A DNA stretch of 64,000 nucleotides from the NCBI RefSeq assembly GCF_009857595.1, contig NZ_WWCU01000032.1, positions 1 through 64,000 on the forward strand, read 5' to 3'. The translations under genes and the position numbers were made by a program. This stretch comes from Pseudoduganella aquatica (GTDB lineage Bacteria > Pseudomonadota > Gammaproteobacteria > Burkholderiales > Burkholderiaceae_D). This document shows, piece after piece, positions 1 to 7,218 of this stretch (the first letter of the stretch is position 1; the number at the start of each line of letters is the position of its first letter). The notes below the pieces were generated by a model. The model searched no databases. It was not told where the DNA came from and saw only the letters and a program-made list of their open reading frames with translations.

Positions 1-133
1 GCGCGCCGGCCGCGCCGCGCACGGCCTGCGCCAGCGCCGCGTAGTCGAGCCGGCGCTGGCCGTACACCAGGGCCTCGGCGCCGGGCGTGCGCGCCGCGCT
101 GGCGAAAATGAATTCGTGGAGAAGGTCGCTCAT
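1..133 (-). CDS. Acyl-CoA ligase (AMP-forming), exosortase A-associated, N-terminus only
   Basis: The first 44 codons of a minus-strand gene run off the left edge. The start is the ATG at 131-133. The visible protein begins MSDLLHEFIFASAARTPGAE and continues with ALVYGQRRLDYAAL. This is the usual opening of ANL-superfamily adenylating enzymes, where a small helix precedes the 'P-x-A-x-A-L' and 'T/D-Y-x-x-L' segments. Known XrtA loci carry such a ligase beside the ACP and the two hydrolases found here, so an exosortase-associated acyl-CoA ligase that activates a carboxylic acid as an acyl-adenylate is the likely identity. No catalytic motif is visible in this fragment. It is transcribed away from the O-glycosylation ligase gene. 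Confidence 0.6.
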   Translation of the reverse strand, partial: MSDLLHEFIFASAARTPGAEALVYGQRRLDYAALAQAVRGAAGA

Positions 134-362
134 GATTTCCAACAATATGTTTGAATTAACAATGTGACACAATGCAACATGGTACGCGCGGCCCCCCGCC
201 GTGTCTATCGCCGGGGCCGCAACAATTGACCGTCAAAAAGCTTGCCCAGGCGGACTACAATGGTCCAGGCCGGGTTATACTACGGCGATATATAAATGGA
301 AACAAGCAATTGCAGTATTACAACAGTATTTGCTTGATAATGCCACCCCTACAGGACGCTGC
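134..362. promoter_or_regulatory. Divergent promoter region of the exopolysaccharide locus
   Basis: This gap between the acyl-CoA ligase (leftward) and the O-glycosylation ligase (rightward) has no gene. It holds an inverted repeat GCGGCCCC/GGGGCCGC (188-195 and 213-220), a short palindrome TTGACCGTCAA (226-236), and a -10-like TATACT at 276-281 within GTTATACTAC (274-283). GAAACAAGC follows at 299-307. The same GTTATACTAC...GAAACAAGC pair recurs before the DegT aminotransferase gene at 2760-2792. No good -35 is seen for the first copy. The ribosome binding site of the next gene is AGGA at 352-355. Confidence 0.45.
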
Positions 363-1715
363 ATGAGAGATATCGTCATTACGCTGATCGTGTTCGCTTC
401 GCTGCCGTACACTTTCAAGAAACCGTATATCGGCGCCCTGATGTGGATCTGGATCAGCGTGATGAACCCCCACCGCCTGAGCTGGGGCTTCGCCTACGAT
501 TTTCCCTTCGCCGCCATCATCGCCGCCACCACCCTGCTGGCCCTGCTGGTCGCGCCCGGCCAGAAGCGGCCGCCGTCCTCGCCGGCCGTGGCCGTCATGA
601 TCATGTTCACGGTGTGGATGGCGATTTCCACCCTGTTCGCCATCCACCCCGGCGAATCCACGGTGATGCTGCAGCGCGTCATAAAAATCATGCTGATGAA
701 TCTGGTGGTCATGATGGCGGTGCGCAACAAGGAGCAGCTGCACTGGATGCTGTGGGCGCTGGCCGGCTCGCTGGGCTACTACGGCATCAAAGGCGGCCTG
801 TTCACCATCGCCACCGGCGGCAGCTTCCGCGTCTGGGGCCCCGAGGGCAGCTTTATTTTCGGCAATAACGAAGTGGCGCTGGCCTTCGTGGTGATTATCC
901 CCATCTTCTACTACCTGTACCTGATCTCGGACAAGAAATGGCTGAAATACGGCATGGTGGGCGCCATCGGCCTGTGCGCGCTGGCCTCGCTGGGCTCGTA
1001 TTCGCGCGGCGCCCTGCTGGCCCTGCTGGGCATGTTCGGCTTCCTGTGGCTGAAAAGCCCGAAGAAAGCCGCGCTCGGCGTCGGCATGGCGCTGCTGCTG
1101 CCCATGATTATCCTGTTTATGCCGGCCAAGTGGACCGAGCGCATGGACACCATCGACAACTACCAGGAAGACGGTTCGGCCATGGGCCGCATCAATGCCT
1201 GGCAGATGGCCACCAATCTGGCGATCGACCGCCCGCTGACGGGCGGCGGCTTTGAAATCTACGACGCCTATGTGTTCGCGCGCTACGCGCCGGTGCCGAA
1301 CGACATCCACGCCGCCCACAGCATTTATTTCCAGTGTCTGGGCGAGCACGGCTTCGTCGGCCTGGGGCTGTACCTGACCTTCGCCATCCTGTGCTGGCGG
1401 CGCGCCAACTGGATTATCAGGCAGACCAAGAAGCGCGCCGACCTGAAATGGGCCGGCCAGCTGGCCGGCATGATACAGGTGAGCATGATAGGTTTCGGCG
1501 TGGGCGGCGCCTTCCTCAGCCTGCTGTATTTCGACATGCCGTACTACCTGATGGGCGCGCTGCTGATCACCGGCCAGATCGTGCAGGACAGCCTGCGGCA
1601 GCCGGCCGCCGGCCAGCCCGGCGCAACGCCGGCCGAAGCGGCCGATCCTGCCGCCACCGCCGCCGCGCAGGCGCCGCGGAACGGCGCGCGCGCCGCCAAG
1701 CAAGGGTCCATATGA
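363..1715 (+). CDS. Putative O-glycosylation ligase, exosortase A system-associated (Wzy/WaaL-like)
   Basis: A 450-aa polytopic inner-membrane protein starting MRDIVITLIVFASLPYTFKK. About ten or more hydrophobic segments are spread over residues 1-425, and a large loop with RMDTIDNYQEDGSAMGRINA lies before a late GGGFEIYDAY...HAAHSIYFQCLGEHGFVGL segment. That arrangement matches the Wzy_C/O-antigen ligase family and the exosortase A-associated subgroup. By homology it joins undecaprenyl-linked glycan units or transfers them to acceptors on the periplasmic side. The ATG at 363 was chosen over upstream in-frame starts because AGGA lies 7 bases before it and the family begins at this point. The Ala/Pro-rich tail (about 425-450) is low complexity. 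Its stop overlaps the deacetylase start (ATGA). Confidence 0.85.
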   Translation: MRDIVITLIVFASLPYTFKKPYIGALMWIWISVMNPHRLSWGFAYDFPFAAIIAATTLLALLVAPGQKRPPSSPAVAVMIMFTVWMAISTLFAIHPGESTVMLQRVIKIMLMNLVVMMAVRNKEQLHWMLWALAGSLGYYGIKGGLFTIATGGSFRVWGPEGSFIFGNNEVALAFVVIIPIFYYLYLISDKKWLKYGMVGAIGLCALASLGSYSRGALLALLGMFGFLWLKSPKKAALGVGMALLLPMIILFMPAKWTERMDTIDNYQEDGSAMGRINAWQMATNLAIDRPLTGGGFEIYDAYVFARYAPVPNDIHAAHSIYFQCLGEHGFVGLGLYLTFAILCWRRANWIIRQTKKRADLKWAGQLAGMIQVSMIGFGVGGAFLSLLYFDMPYYLMGALLITGQIVQDSLRQPAAGQPGATPAEAADPAATAAAQAPRNGARAAKQGSI

Positions 1716-2710
1716 ATGCACAACACCATCCCCGTCCCACCCTGGCCACGCTGGCGCGCCGCGCCCTGCTGCGCCTGGGCGCGCTGGGCCGCGCGCGCCG
1801 CAGCCTGAGCATCCTGATCTACCACCGCGTGCTGCCGCAGGCCGACCCGCTATTCCCGGACGAGGTGGACGCGGCGCGCTTCGAGCAGCAAATGGCCTGG
1901 CTCAAGCAGGGCTTCCACGTGATGCCGCTGGCCGAGGCGGCGCGCCGCCTGCGCGCCGGCACCCTGCCGCCGCGCGCGGCCTGCGTGACCTTCGACGACG
2001 GCTATGCCGACAATGCCGAGATCGCGCTGCCCATCCTGCAGCGCCACGGCCTGGCGGCCACCTTCTTTGTCGCCACCGGCTTCCTGAACGGCGGGCGCAT
2101 GTGGAACGACACCGTGATCGAGCTGGTGCGGCGCGCGCCCGGCCCGCGCCTGGAGCTGGCCGCGCTGGGCTATGGCAGCCACGCCATCGGCAGCGACGCC
2201 GAGCGCAGCGCCGCCATCCACGCGCTGCTGGACCAGCTCAAATACCTGGAACCCGAGCTGCGCCTGGCCGAGGTCGACAAGCTGCGCGGCGCGCTGGGCC
2301 TGGCGCTGCCGGACGACCTGATGATGAACACCGAGCAGGTGCGCCAGCTGCACGCGGCCGGCATGGAAATCGGCGCGCACACGGTGCACCACCCCATCCT
2401 GGCCAGCATGGACGAGCATGGCGCGCGGCAGGAGATCGCGCGCGGCAAGGCGGTGCTGGAGGAAATGACCGGCGCGCCGGTGCGCCTGTTCGCCTACCCG
2501 AACGGCAAGCCGGGGCGCGACTACCACGCCGCCCACGTGGCGCTGGCGCGCGAGCTCGGTTTCGAGGCGGCCGTGTGCACCGCCTGGGGCGCGGCCGGGC
2601 CGGAAACCGACCCGTTCCAGCTGCCGCGCTTCACGCCCTGGGACCGCAAGCCGCTCGGTTTCACGCTGCGCCTGCTGCACAATTTGTACCGGCCGGGCCA
2701 GACTGTGTGA
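1712..2710 (+). CDS. Polysaccharide deacetylase family protein (NodB fold)
   Basis: A 332-aa carbohydrate esterase family 4-type protein. It shows the NodB motifs: TFDDG at residues 93-97 (catalytic base and metal Asp), a metal-binding H-T-V-H-H near residue 221, and FAYPNGKPGRDY further on. The N-terminal part (YHRVLPQADPLFPDEV) is typical of deacetylases in polysaccharide export loci. It probably removes N-acetyl groups from exopolysaccharide amino sugars; the TviB/TviC-derived uronic amino sugar is a possible substrate, which is inference. No clear cleavable signal peptide is seen, so its compartment is uncertain. Its ATG overlaps the stop of the ligase gene, indicating translational coupling. 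Confidence 0.85.
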   Translation: MNAQHHPRPTLATLARRALLRLGALGRARRSLSILIYHRVLPQADPLFPDEVDAARFEQQMAWLKQGFHVMPLAEAARRLRAGTLPPRAACVTFDDGYADNAEIALPILQRHGLAATFFVATGFLNGGRMWNDTVIELVRRAPGPRLELAALGYGSHAIGSDAERSAAIHALLDQLKYLEPELRLAEVDKLRGALGLALPDDLMMNTEQVRQLHAAGMEIGAHTVHHPILASMDEHGARQEIARGKAVLEEMTGAPVRLFAYPNGKPGRDYHAAHVALARELGFEAAVCTAWGAAGPETDPFQLPRFTPWDRKPLGFTLRLLHNLYRPGQTV

Positions 2711-2738
2711 ATCCGGCCATAAATCGGCGCCGGCGCGA

Positions 2739-2767
2739 TTGTGTGAAATTGTTGCAACAGTTATACT
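2739..2767 (+). promoter_or_regulatory. Candidate sigma-70 promoter for the DegT-FemAB-ACP-hydrolase run
   Basis: TTGTGT at 2739-2744 and TATACT at 2762-2767 are separated by 17 bases in the 96-base gap after the deacetylase gene. A ribosome binding site (GCGGAG, 2791-2796) and the ATG at 2807 follow. The -10 is embedded in GTTATACTAC, shared with the promoter region near position 274. Confidence 0.4.
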
Positions 2768-2806
2768 ACTTGATGTATTAATTGAAACAAGCGGAGATTC
2801 ACCCCG

Positions 2807-4084
2807 ATGGCCCAGAGCGCAGACCGCGTGCAGCACTTCCCCCCGGCCCCGGCCGGCCAGCAGGCCGCGCCCGGTACGCCGCAGGCCGGCCATCCGCCGC
2901 CCCTGCCGGACTACCCGCGCGCGCGCATTCCGACCAAGCCGGTGCTGTCGCGCGCCACCTTCCGCGCCGGCGGCGGCCACGCGCCGTCCATCCTGGACGT
3001 GCGCGAAGCGCGCCTGGTCACCAGCGGCCGGGTCGCCATCGCGCTGGCGCTGCGCCAGATGGGCGTGGGTCCGGGCGACCGCGTGCTGGTGCCGTCCTAC
3101 CATTGCGCCTCGATGATAGAGCCGGTGGTGTGGCTGGGCGCCACGCCGGTGTTCTACCGCATCCACCGCGACACCCAGGTCGACCTGGACGACGTGGCGG
3201 CCAAGCTGGCCGGCGCCAAGGTATTGCTGGCCACCAACTATTTCGGCTTTCCGCAGAACCTGTCGCGCCTGCGCGCGTTCTGCGACCAGCACGGCCTGAT
3301 GCTGCTGGAAGACTGCGCGCACTGCTTCCTGGGCGAGCACGAGGGCCAGCCGGTGGGCTCCTTCGGCGACTACGCCATCGCCAGCACCATGAAATTCTTC
3401 CCCATCTACGAAGGCGGCTGCCTGGTGTCGGCGCGCCACTCGCTGGCGCCGGTGCGGCTCGAGGCGGGCGGCTTCCGCTTCGAAGCCAAGATGGCCGTCA
3501 ACGCGCTCGAGGATGGCTTTGAATACCAGCGCCTGCGCACCGTGCAGCGCCTGCTGGCGCTGCCGCTGGGGCTGAAGAATTTCCTGCTGCGCCAGCTCAA
3601 GCGCAGCGGCAACGCGCCGCAGCCCATGGCGCCGCGCTCGTCCGAAGGCGGGTTCGGCTTCGATCCGGACTGGCTGGGCAAGCGCGGTTCGCTGTTCTCG
3701 CGCCTGACCTTGCGCCTGGTCTCGCGCGGCCGCATGGGCGCGCTGCGCCGCAGCCACTACCAGCACCTGCAGGCCGCGCTGGACGGCCTGCCCGGCTGCC
3801 GCCCGCTGCACGCGGTGCTGCCGGAACGGGTCTACCCCTGGGTCTTCCCGCTGTATGTGGAGCAGCCCGAAGCGGTATTCGATACGCTCAAGCGGGATGG
3901 CGTGCCCATCATCCGCTTTGCCGAATATCTGTGGGAAGGCGTGGACGCCACCGTCTGCGGCGCCAGCGCGGAGCTGTCGCGCCATGTGCTGCAGTTTCCC
4001 TGCCATCAGGAACTACAAGAACAGGAACTGGACTGGATGATAGACAAGATCAAGACCGCCTTGCTGGCGGCGCGCGCGCCATGA
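2807..4084 (+). CDS. DegT/DnrJ/EryC1/StrS family aminotransferase
   Basis: A 425-aa PLP-dependent enzyme of the sugar aminotransferase superfamily (fold type I). It shows VTSGRVAIALALRQMGVGPG (substrate and PLP phosphate region), PSYHC near residue 97, the cofactor-binding Asp in LLEDCAHCF (D169), and the Schiff-base lysine candidate K196 in STMKFFPIYEGG. Members usually transaminate nucleotide-linked keto-sugars. The one here sits with a FemAB-like acyltransferase and an ACP, so amination of another acceptor is equally possible. About 60 residues of Pro/Ala-rich sequence precede the catalytic core, slightly longer than usual. The ATG has a GCGGAG ribosome site 10 bases upstream. Its stop overlaps the next start (ATGA). 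Confidence 0.8.
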   Translation: MAQSADRVQHFPPAPAGQQAAPGTPQAGHPPPLPDYPRARIPTKPVLSRATFRAGGGHAPSILDVREARLVTSGRVAIALALRQMGVGPGDRVLVPSYHCASMIEPVVWLGATPVFYRIHRDTQVDLDDVAAKLAGAKVLLATNYFGFPQNLSRLRAFCDQHGLMLLEDCAHCFLGEHEGQPVGSFGDYAIASTMKFFPIYEGGCLVSARHSLAPVRLEAGGFRFEAKMAVNALEDGFEYQRLRTVQRLLALPLGLKNFLLRQLKRSGNAPQPMAPRSSEGGFGFDPDWLGKRGSLFSRLTLRLVSRGRMGALRRSHYQHLQAALDGLPGCRPLHAVLPERVYPWVFPLYVEQPEAVFDTLKRDGVPIIRFAEYLWEGVDATVCGASAELSRHVLQFPCHQELQEQELDWMIDKIKTALLAARAP

Positions 4085-5178
4085 AGTGGACCCTGCTGCC
4101 GGCCAGCGACTATCCCGCCCACGCCACGCGCTGGCATGAACTGAACCACGCCAGCGTCGATTCGCCGCTGCTGGAACCGGCCTTTGTGCAGCCGCTGCTG
4201 ACCGAATTCGGCGAAGGCCGCGAATGGCTGGCCGTGTGCGAGGACGGCGGGCGCACGCTGGCCATGGCGCTGCTGCAAAAGAGCCGCCAGGGAGCCTGGC
4301 AGACCTTCCAGCCCTCGCAGCAGCCGCTGGGCATGTGGCTGCACCTGCCGGGCGAGAACCTGCCGGCGCTGATGGACAGCCTGCTGCGCAGCCTGCCCGG
4401 CATGCCGCTGGTGCTGGGCCTGACCCAGTTCGACAGCTGGCTGCATCCGCGCCCGGCCGACGGCGCCCAGCTGCGCACGGCCGACTACATCAACACGGCC
4501 CGCATCACCATTGCCGGCACCTTCGACGAATACTGGGCCTCGCGCGGCAAAAACCTGCGCGCCAACCTGAAGAAACAGCGCGCCAAGCTGGCCAAGGAAG
4601 GCATCGCTACCCGCATGGACGTGCTGCGCGCGCCGGCCGACATGGCGCAGGCGGTGGCCGACTACGGCGTGATGGAAAGCGCCGGCTGGAAGGCCGGCGG
4701 CGGCACCGCCATCCACCCGGACAACGACCAGGGCCGCTTCTACCGCAGCATGCTGGAGAACTTCGCCCAGCGCGGCGAAGCCAGCGTATACCGCTACTGG
4801 TTCGACGACCGGCTGGTGGCGCTGAACCTGTGCATCGAAGGCGGCGGCGCCAAGATCGTGCTGAAAACCACCTATGACGAGAGCCTGAGCAGCCAGTATT
4901 CGCCGGCCTTCCTGATGCGCGAGGAGACCTGCCACGTCATGTTCCGCGAACGCCTGTTCGAGCGCCTGGAGTTCTACGGCAAGGTGATGGAGTGGCACCT
5001 GCGATGGACTGACGAGGTGCGCAGCATGTACCATATCACCCACTACCGGTGGCCGGCCCTGAAAAGCCTGCACACCCTGGTCAATAAGCTCAGGCGCGGC
5101 AGCGCGGGCCAGCCGGCGCCCGCCGCCGAGCCGGTCCCGTCCGCCGCCGCCCGCCATACCGAACCATCCACGGAGTAA
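4081..5178 (+). CDS. GNAT/FemAB-like acyltransferase (BioF2-like acetyltransferase domain), XrtA-associated
   Basis: A 365-aa soluble protein. Residues about 140-325 carry the Acetyltransf_6/BioF2-like domain: DEYWASRGKNLRANLKKQRA, then GWKAGGGTAIHPDNDQGRFY, a beta-rich YRYWFDDRLVALNLCIEGG stretch and YDESLSSQYSPAFLM. FemAB-like proteins transfer acyl or aminoacyl groups, and members in exosortase loci are annotated as FemAB-related. The gene directly precedes an ACP gene, so an acyl-ACP donor is an attractive inference. The start ATG at 4081 overlaps the aminotransferase stop. The C-terminal 25 residues are Pro/Ala-rich and probably disordered. Confidence 0.8.
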   Translation: MKWTLLPASDYPAHATRWHELNHASVDSPLLEPAFVQPLLTEFGEGREWLAVCEDGGRTLAMALLQKSRQGAWQTFQPSQQPLGMWLHLPGENLPALMDSLLRSLPGMPLVLGLTQFDSWLHPRPADGAQLRTADYINTARITIAGTFDEYWASRGKNLRANLKKQRAKLAKEGIATRMDVLRAPADMAQAVADYGVMESAGWKAGGGTAIHPDNDQGRFYRSMLENFAQRGEASVYRYWFDDRLVALNLCIEGGGAKIVLKTTYDESLSSQYSPAFLMREETCHVMFRERLFERLEFYGKVMEWHLRWTDEVRSMYHITHYRWPALKSLHTLVNKLRRGSAGQPAPAAEPVPSAAARHTEPSTE

Positions 5179-5181
5179 GCA

Positions 5182-5430
5182 ATGTATCTGCAAGAAGTAA
5201 AAACCATCCTGGCCGACGTCCTCGGCCTGGGCGCCGGCGCCGACGCGCTGACCGAACAGTCCGCGCTGCTGGGCGCCATCCCCGAACTCGATTCCATGGC
5301 CGTGGTGCAGCTGATCGCCGCCATGGAGGAACAATTCGGCTTCAGCGTGGACGACGACGAGATCGACGCCGCCACCTTCGCCAGCGTCGGCAGCCTGACC
5401 GCCTTCGTGGCGCGCAAGCTGACCGCCTGA
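5182..5430 (+). CDS. Acyl carrier protein
   Basis: An 82-aa acidic four-helix carrier protein. The phosphopantetheine attachment site is S38 in the PELDSMAV motif (DSM in place of the common DSL). It lies 3 bases after the FemAB-like gene, whose end supplies the GGAG ribosome site. Together with the AMP-forming ligase at the left edge it could form a load-and-transfer module: the ligase activates an acid, the ACP carries it and the FemAB-like enzyme transfers it. That scheme is inference. It is not the housekeeping fatty acid ACP, which would sit in a fab cluster. Confidence 0.9.
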   Translation: MYLQEVKTILADVLGLGAGADALTEQSALLGAIPELDSMAVVQLIAAMEEQFGFSVDDDEIDAATFASVGSLTAFVARKLTA

Positions 5431-5444
5431 GGCGCCCTCCGAGC

Positions 5445-6308
5445 ATGAGCTTGTTCTCCCTTGCCGCGCACGCCCAGCCCTTCTTCCTGAAGGCCGCTGC
5501 GGGGGAGCGCTACTGCCTGTTCCACCCGGCCGTCGGCGCCTGCCGCGGCGGCCTGGTCTATGTCCCGCCGTTCGGCGAGGAAATGAATAAAGCCCGCCGC
5601 ATGGCCGCGCTGCAGGCGCGCGCGCTGGCCGCGCAAGGCATCGCCGTGCTGCAGATCGACCTGCACGGCACCGGCGACAGCAGCGGCGACTTCGCCGACG
5701 CGCGCTGGGAGCAGTGGCTGGCCGACGTGGCGCTGGGCTGCCAGTGGCTGTCCGCCCGCCTGGGCCGCCCGGTCGGCCTGTGGGGCTTGCGCCTGGGCGC
5801 GCTGCTCGCGCTCGACTACGCGCGCTCGCCCTACGCCCAGGGCGCGGCCGCGCCCACCCGCATGCTGCTGTGGCAGCCGGTGCACAGCGGCGGCGCCCAC
5901 CTGACCCAGTTCCTGCGCCTGCGCATGGCCAACGACATGCTGGGCGCCGGCGGCGGCCAGAAAACCGGCACCGCCGCGCTGCGCGAGCAGCTGCACGGCG
6001 GCGCCACGCTGGAAGTGGCCGGCTACGAGCTGGCGCCCGAGCTGGCCAACGCGCTCGACGCGCTCGACCTGGCCAAGATGGCGCCCCCGGCCTGCCCGCT
6101 GCACTGGATAGACGTGGTGGCGGCCGAAGGCCGGCCGCTCACGCCGGCCTCGGCCAAGCTGGTGGCGGCCTGGCGCGCGCAAGGCGCCGAGCTGGACGCG
6201 CAAGTGGTGGCCGGCCCGCAATTCTGGGGCACCCAGGAAATTGCCACCTGCCCGGCGCTGCTCGACGCGAGCCGCGCCCTGTTCCAGGAGGCCGCCCATG
6301 CAGTTTGA
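5445..6308 (+). CDS. Hydrolase 2, exosortase A system-associated (alpha/beta hydrolase fold)
   Basis: A 287-aa alpha/beta-hydrolase-fold protein. The core strands and turns are recognisable (GGLVYVPPFGEEMNKARR, IAVLQIDLHGTGDSSGDF). At the nucleophile elbow, where GxSxG is expected, the sequence is GLRLG (residues 114-118), so the serine position is Arg116. Either catalysis differs or the protein is a non-catalytic binder. This matches what I remember of the exosortase A hydrolase 2 family. It is paired with hydrolase 1, whose start lies inside the end of this gene (11-base overlap). Confidence 0.8.
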   Translation: MSLFSLAAHAQPFFLKAAAGERYCLFHPAVGACRGGLVYVPPFGEEMNKARRMAALQARALAAQGIAVLQIDLHGTGDSSGDFADARWEQWLADVALGCQWLSARLGRPVGLWGLRLGALLALDYARSPYAQGAAAPTRMLLWQPVHSGGAHLTQFLRLRMANDMLGAGGGQKTGTAALREQLHGGATLEVAGYELAPELANALDALDLAKMAPPACPLHWIDVVAAEGRPLTPASAKLVAAWRAQGAELDAQVVAGPQFWGTQEIATCPALLDASRALFQEAAHAV

Positions 6309-7218
6309 AGAACGCGCCCTCAGTTTCGACTGCGGCGGCGACTGCCTGTTCGGCGTGGCCAGCGTGCCGGCCCAGCCGGCCGAACGCGGCGTGGTGGTGG
6401 TGGTGGGCGGCCCGCAGTACCGGGGCGGCAGCCACCGCCAGTTCACCCTGCTGGCGCGCCACCTGGCCGCGCAGGGCATCGCCGTGCTGCGCTTCGACTA
6501 CCGCGGCATGGGCGACGCCGAGGGCGAGCAGCGCGACTTTGAAATGGTGGCCGAGGACCTGCGCAGCGCCATCGGCCAGTTCCAGGCCACGGTGCCGGCC
6601 GTGCGCGAGGTGGTGCTGTGGGGCTTGTGCGACGGCGCCTCGGCGGCCCTGTTCTACGCCGCGCAGGACGCGCGCGTGCAGGGCGTGGTGCTGCTCAATC
6701 CCTGGGTGCGCACCGAAGGCGGACTGGCCAAGGCCACGCTGAAGCACTACTACCGCGACCGCCTGCTGCAGCCGGCGCTGTGGAAGAAGATCTTCACCGG
6801 GCAGTTCAACTACGGCGCCGCGCTGCGCTCCTTCACCGGCCTGCTGGGCGCCGCGTCCGGCAAGCCGGCGCCGCAGCACGCCGCGGCCGCGCCCACGGCC
6901 GCGCCGTCCAGCCCCCCGCCTGTGGTGCACGCCGAACCGAAGCCGCGCATCTCGGACCCGGACCTGCCGCCCCTGCCCGGGCGCATGCACGACAGCCTGG
7001 CCGCCTTCCAGGGCAAGGTGCTGCTGATACTGAGCGGCGCCGACCTGACGGCGCAGGAATTCCGCGACGCGGTGAAAGCGTCGCGCCCGTGGCAAAAACT
7101 GCTGGCCGCGCCGCGCGTGACCCACAGGGAACTGGCGCAAGCCGACCACACTTTCTCGCGCCGTGCCTGGCGCGACCAAGTAGCAGACTGGACCGGAGAA
7201 TGGATGCGTTCATGGTAA
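6298..7218 (+). CDS. Hydrolase 1, exosortase A system-associated (alpha/beta hydrolase, Cys nucleophile)
   Basis: A 306-aa alpha/beta-hydrolase-fold protein. VVVVVGGPQYRGGSHRQF forms the oxyanion-side strand, FDYRGMGDAEGEQRDF is the usual turn, and the nucleophile elbow reads GLCDG (residues 109-113), making Cys111 the likely nucleophile. A final QADHTFSRRAW supplies the catalytic His. A Pro/Ala-rich linker (about 195-230) interrupts the lid region. The ATG at 6298 overlaps the hydrolase 2 gene by 11 bases. Cys-type members often act as acyltransferases or thioesterases. With an ACP two genes upstream, release or transfer of an ACP-bound acyl group is plausible but unproven. Confidence 0.8.
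   Translation: MQFEERALSFDCGGDCLFGVASVPAQPAERGVVVVVGGPQYRGGSHRQFTLLARHLAAQGIAVLRFDYRGMGDAEGEQRDFEMVAEDLRSAIGQFQATVPAVREVVLWGLCDGASAALFYAAQDARVQGVVLLNPWVRTEGGLAKATLKHYYRDRLLQPALWKKIFTGQFNYGAALRSFTGLLGAASGKPAPQHAAAAPTAAPSSPPPVVHAEPKPRISDPDLPPLPGRMHDSLAAFQGKVLLILSGADLTAQEFRDAVKASRPWQKLLAAPRVTHRELAQADHTFSRRAWRDQVADWTGEWMRSW

Noticed and set aside
134-2806. Sigma-54 (GG-N10-GC) promoters for PrsR targets in the plus-strand promoter gaps and before tviB
   Set aside because: Scanned the TTGCA occurrences in these gaps. None has a proper -24 GG at the right distance; the nearest show GC or TG instead.
1850-4006. 718-codon open frame opposite the deacetylase and aminotransferase genes
   Set aside because: Antisense shadow; both sense genes carry catalytic motifs.
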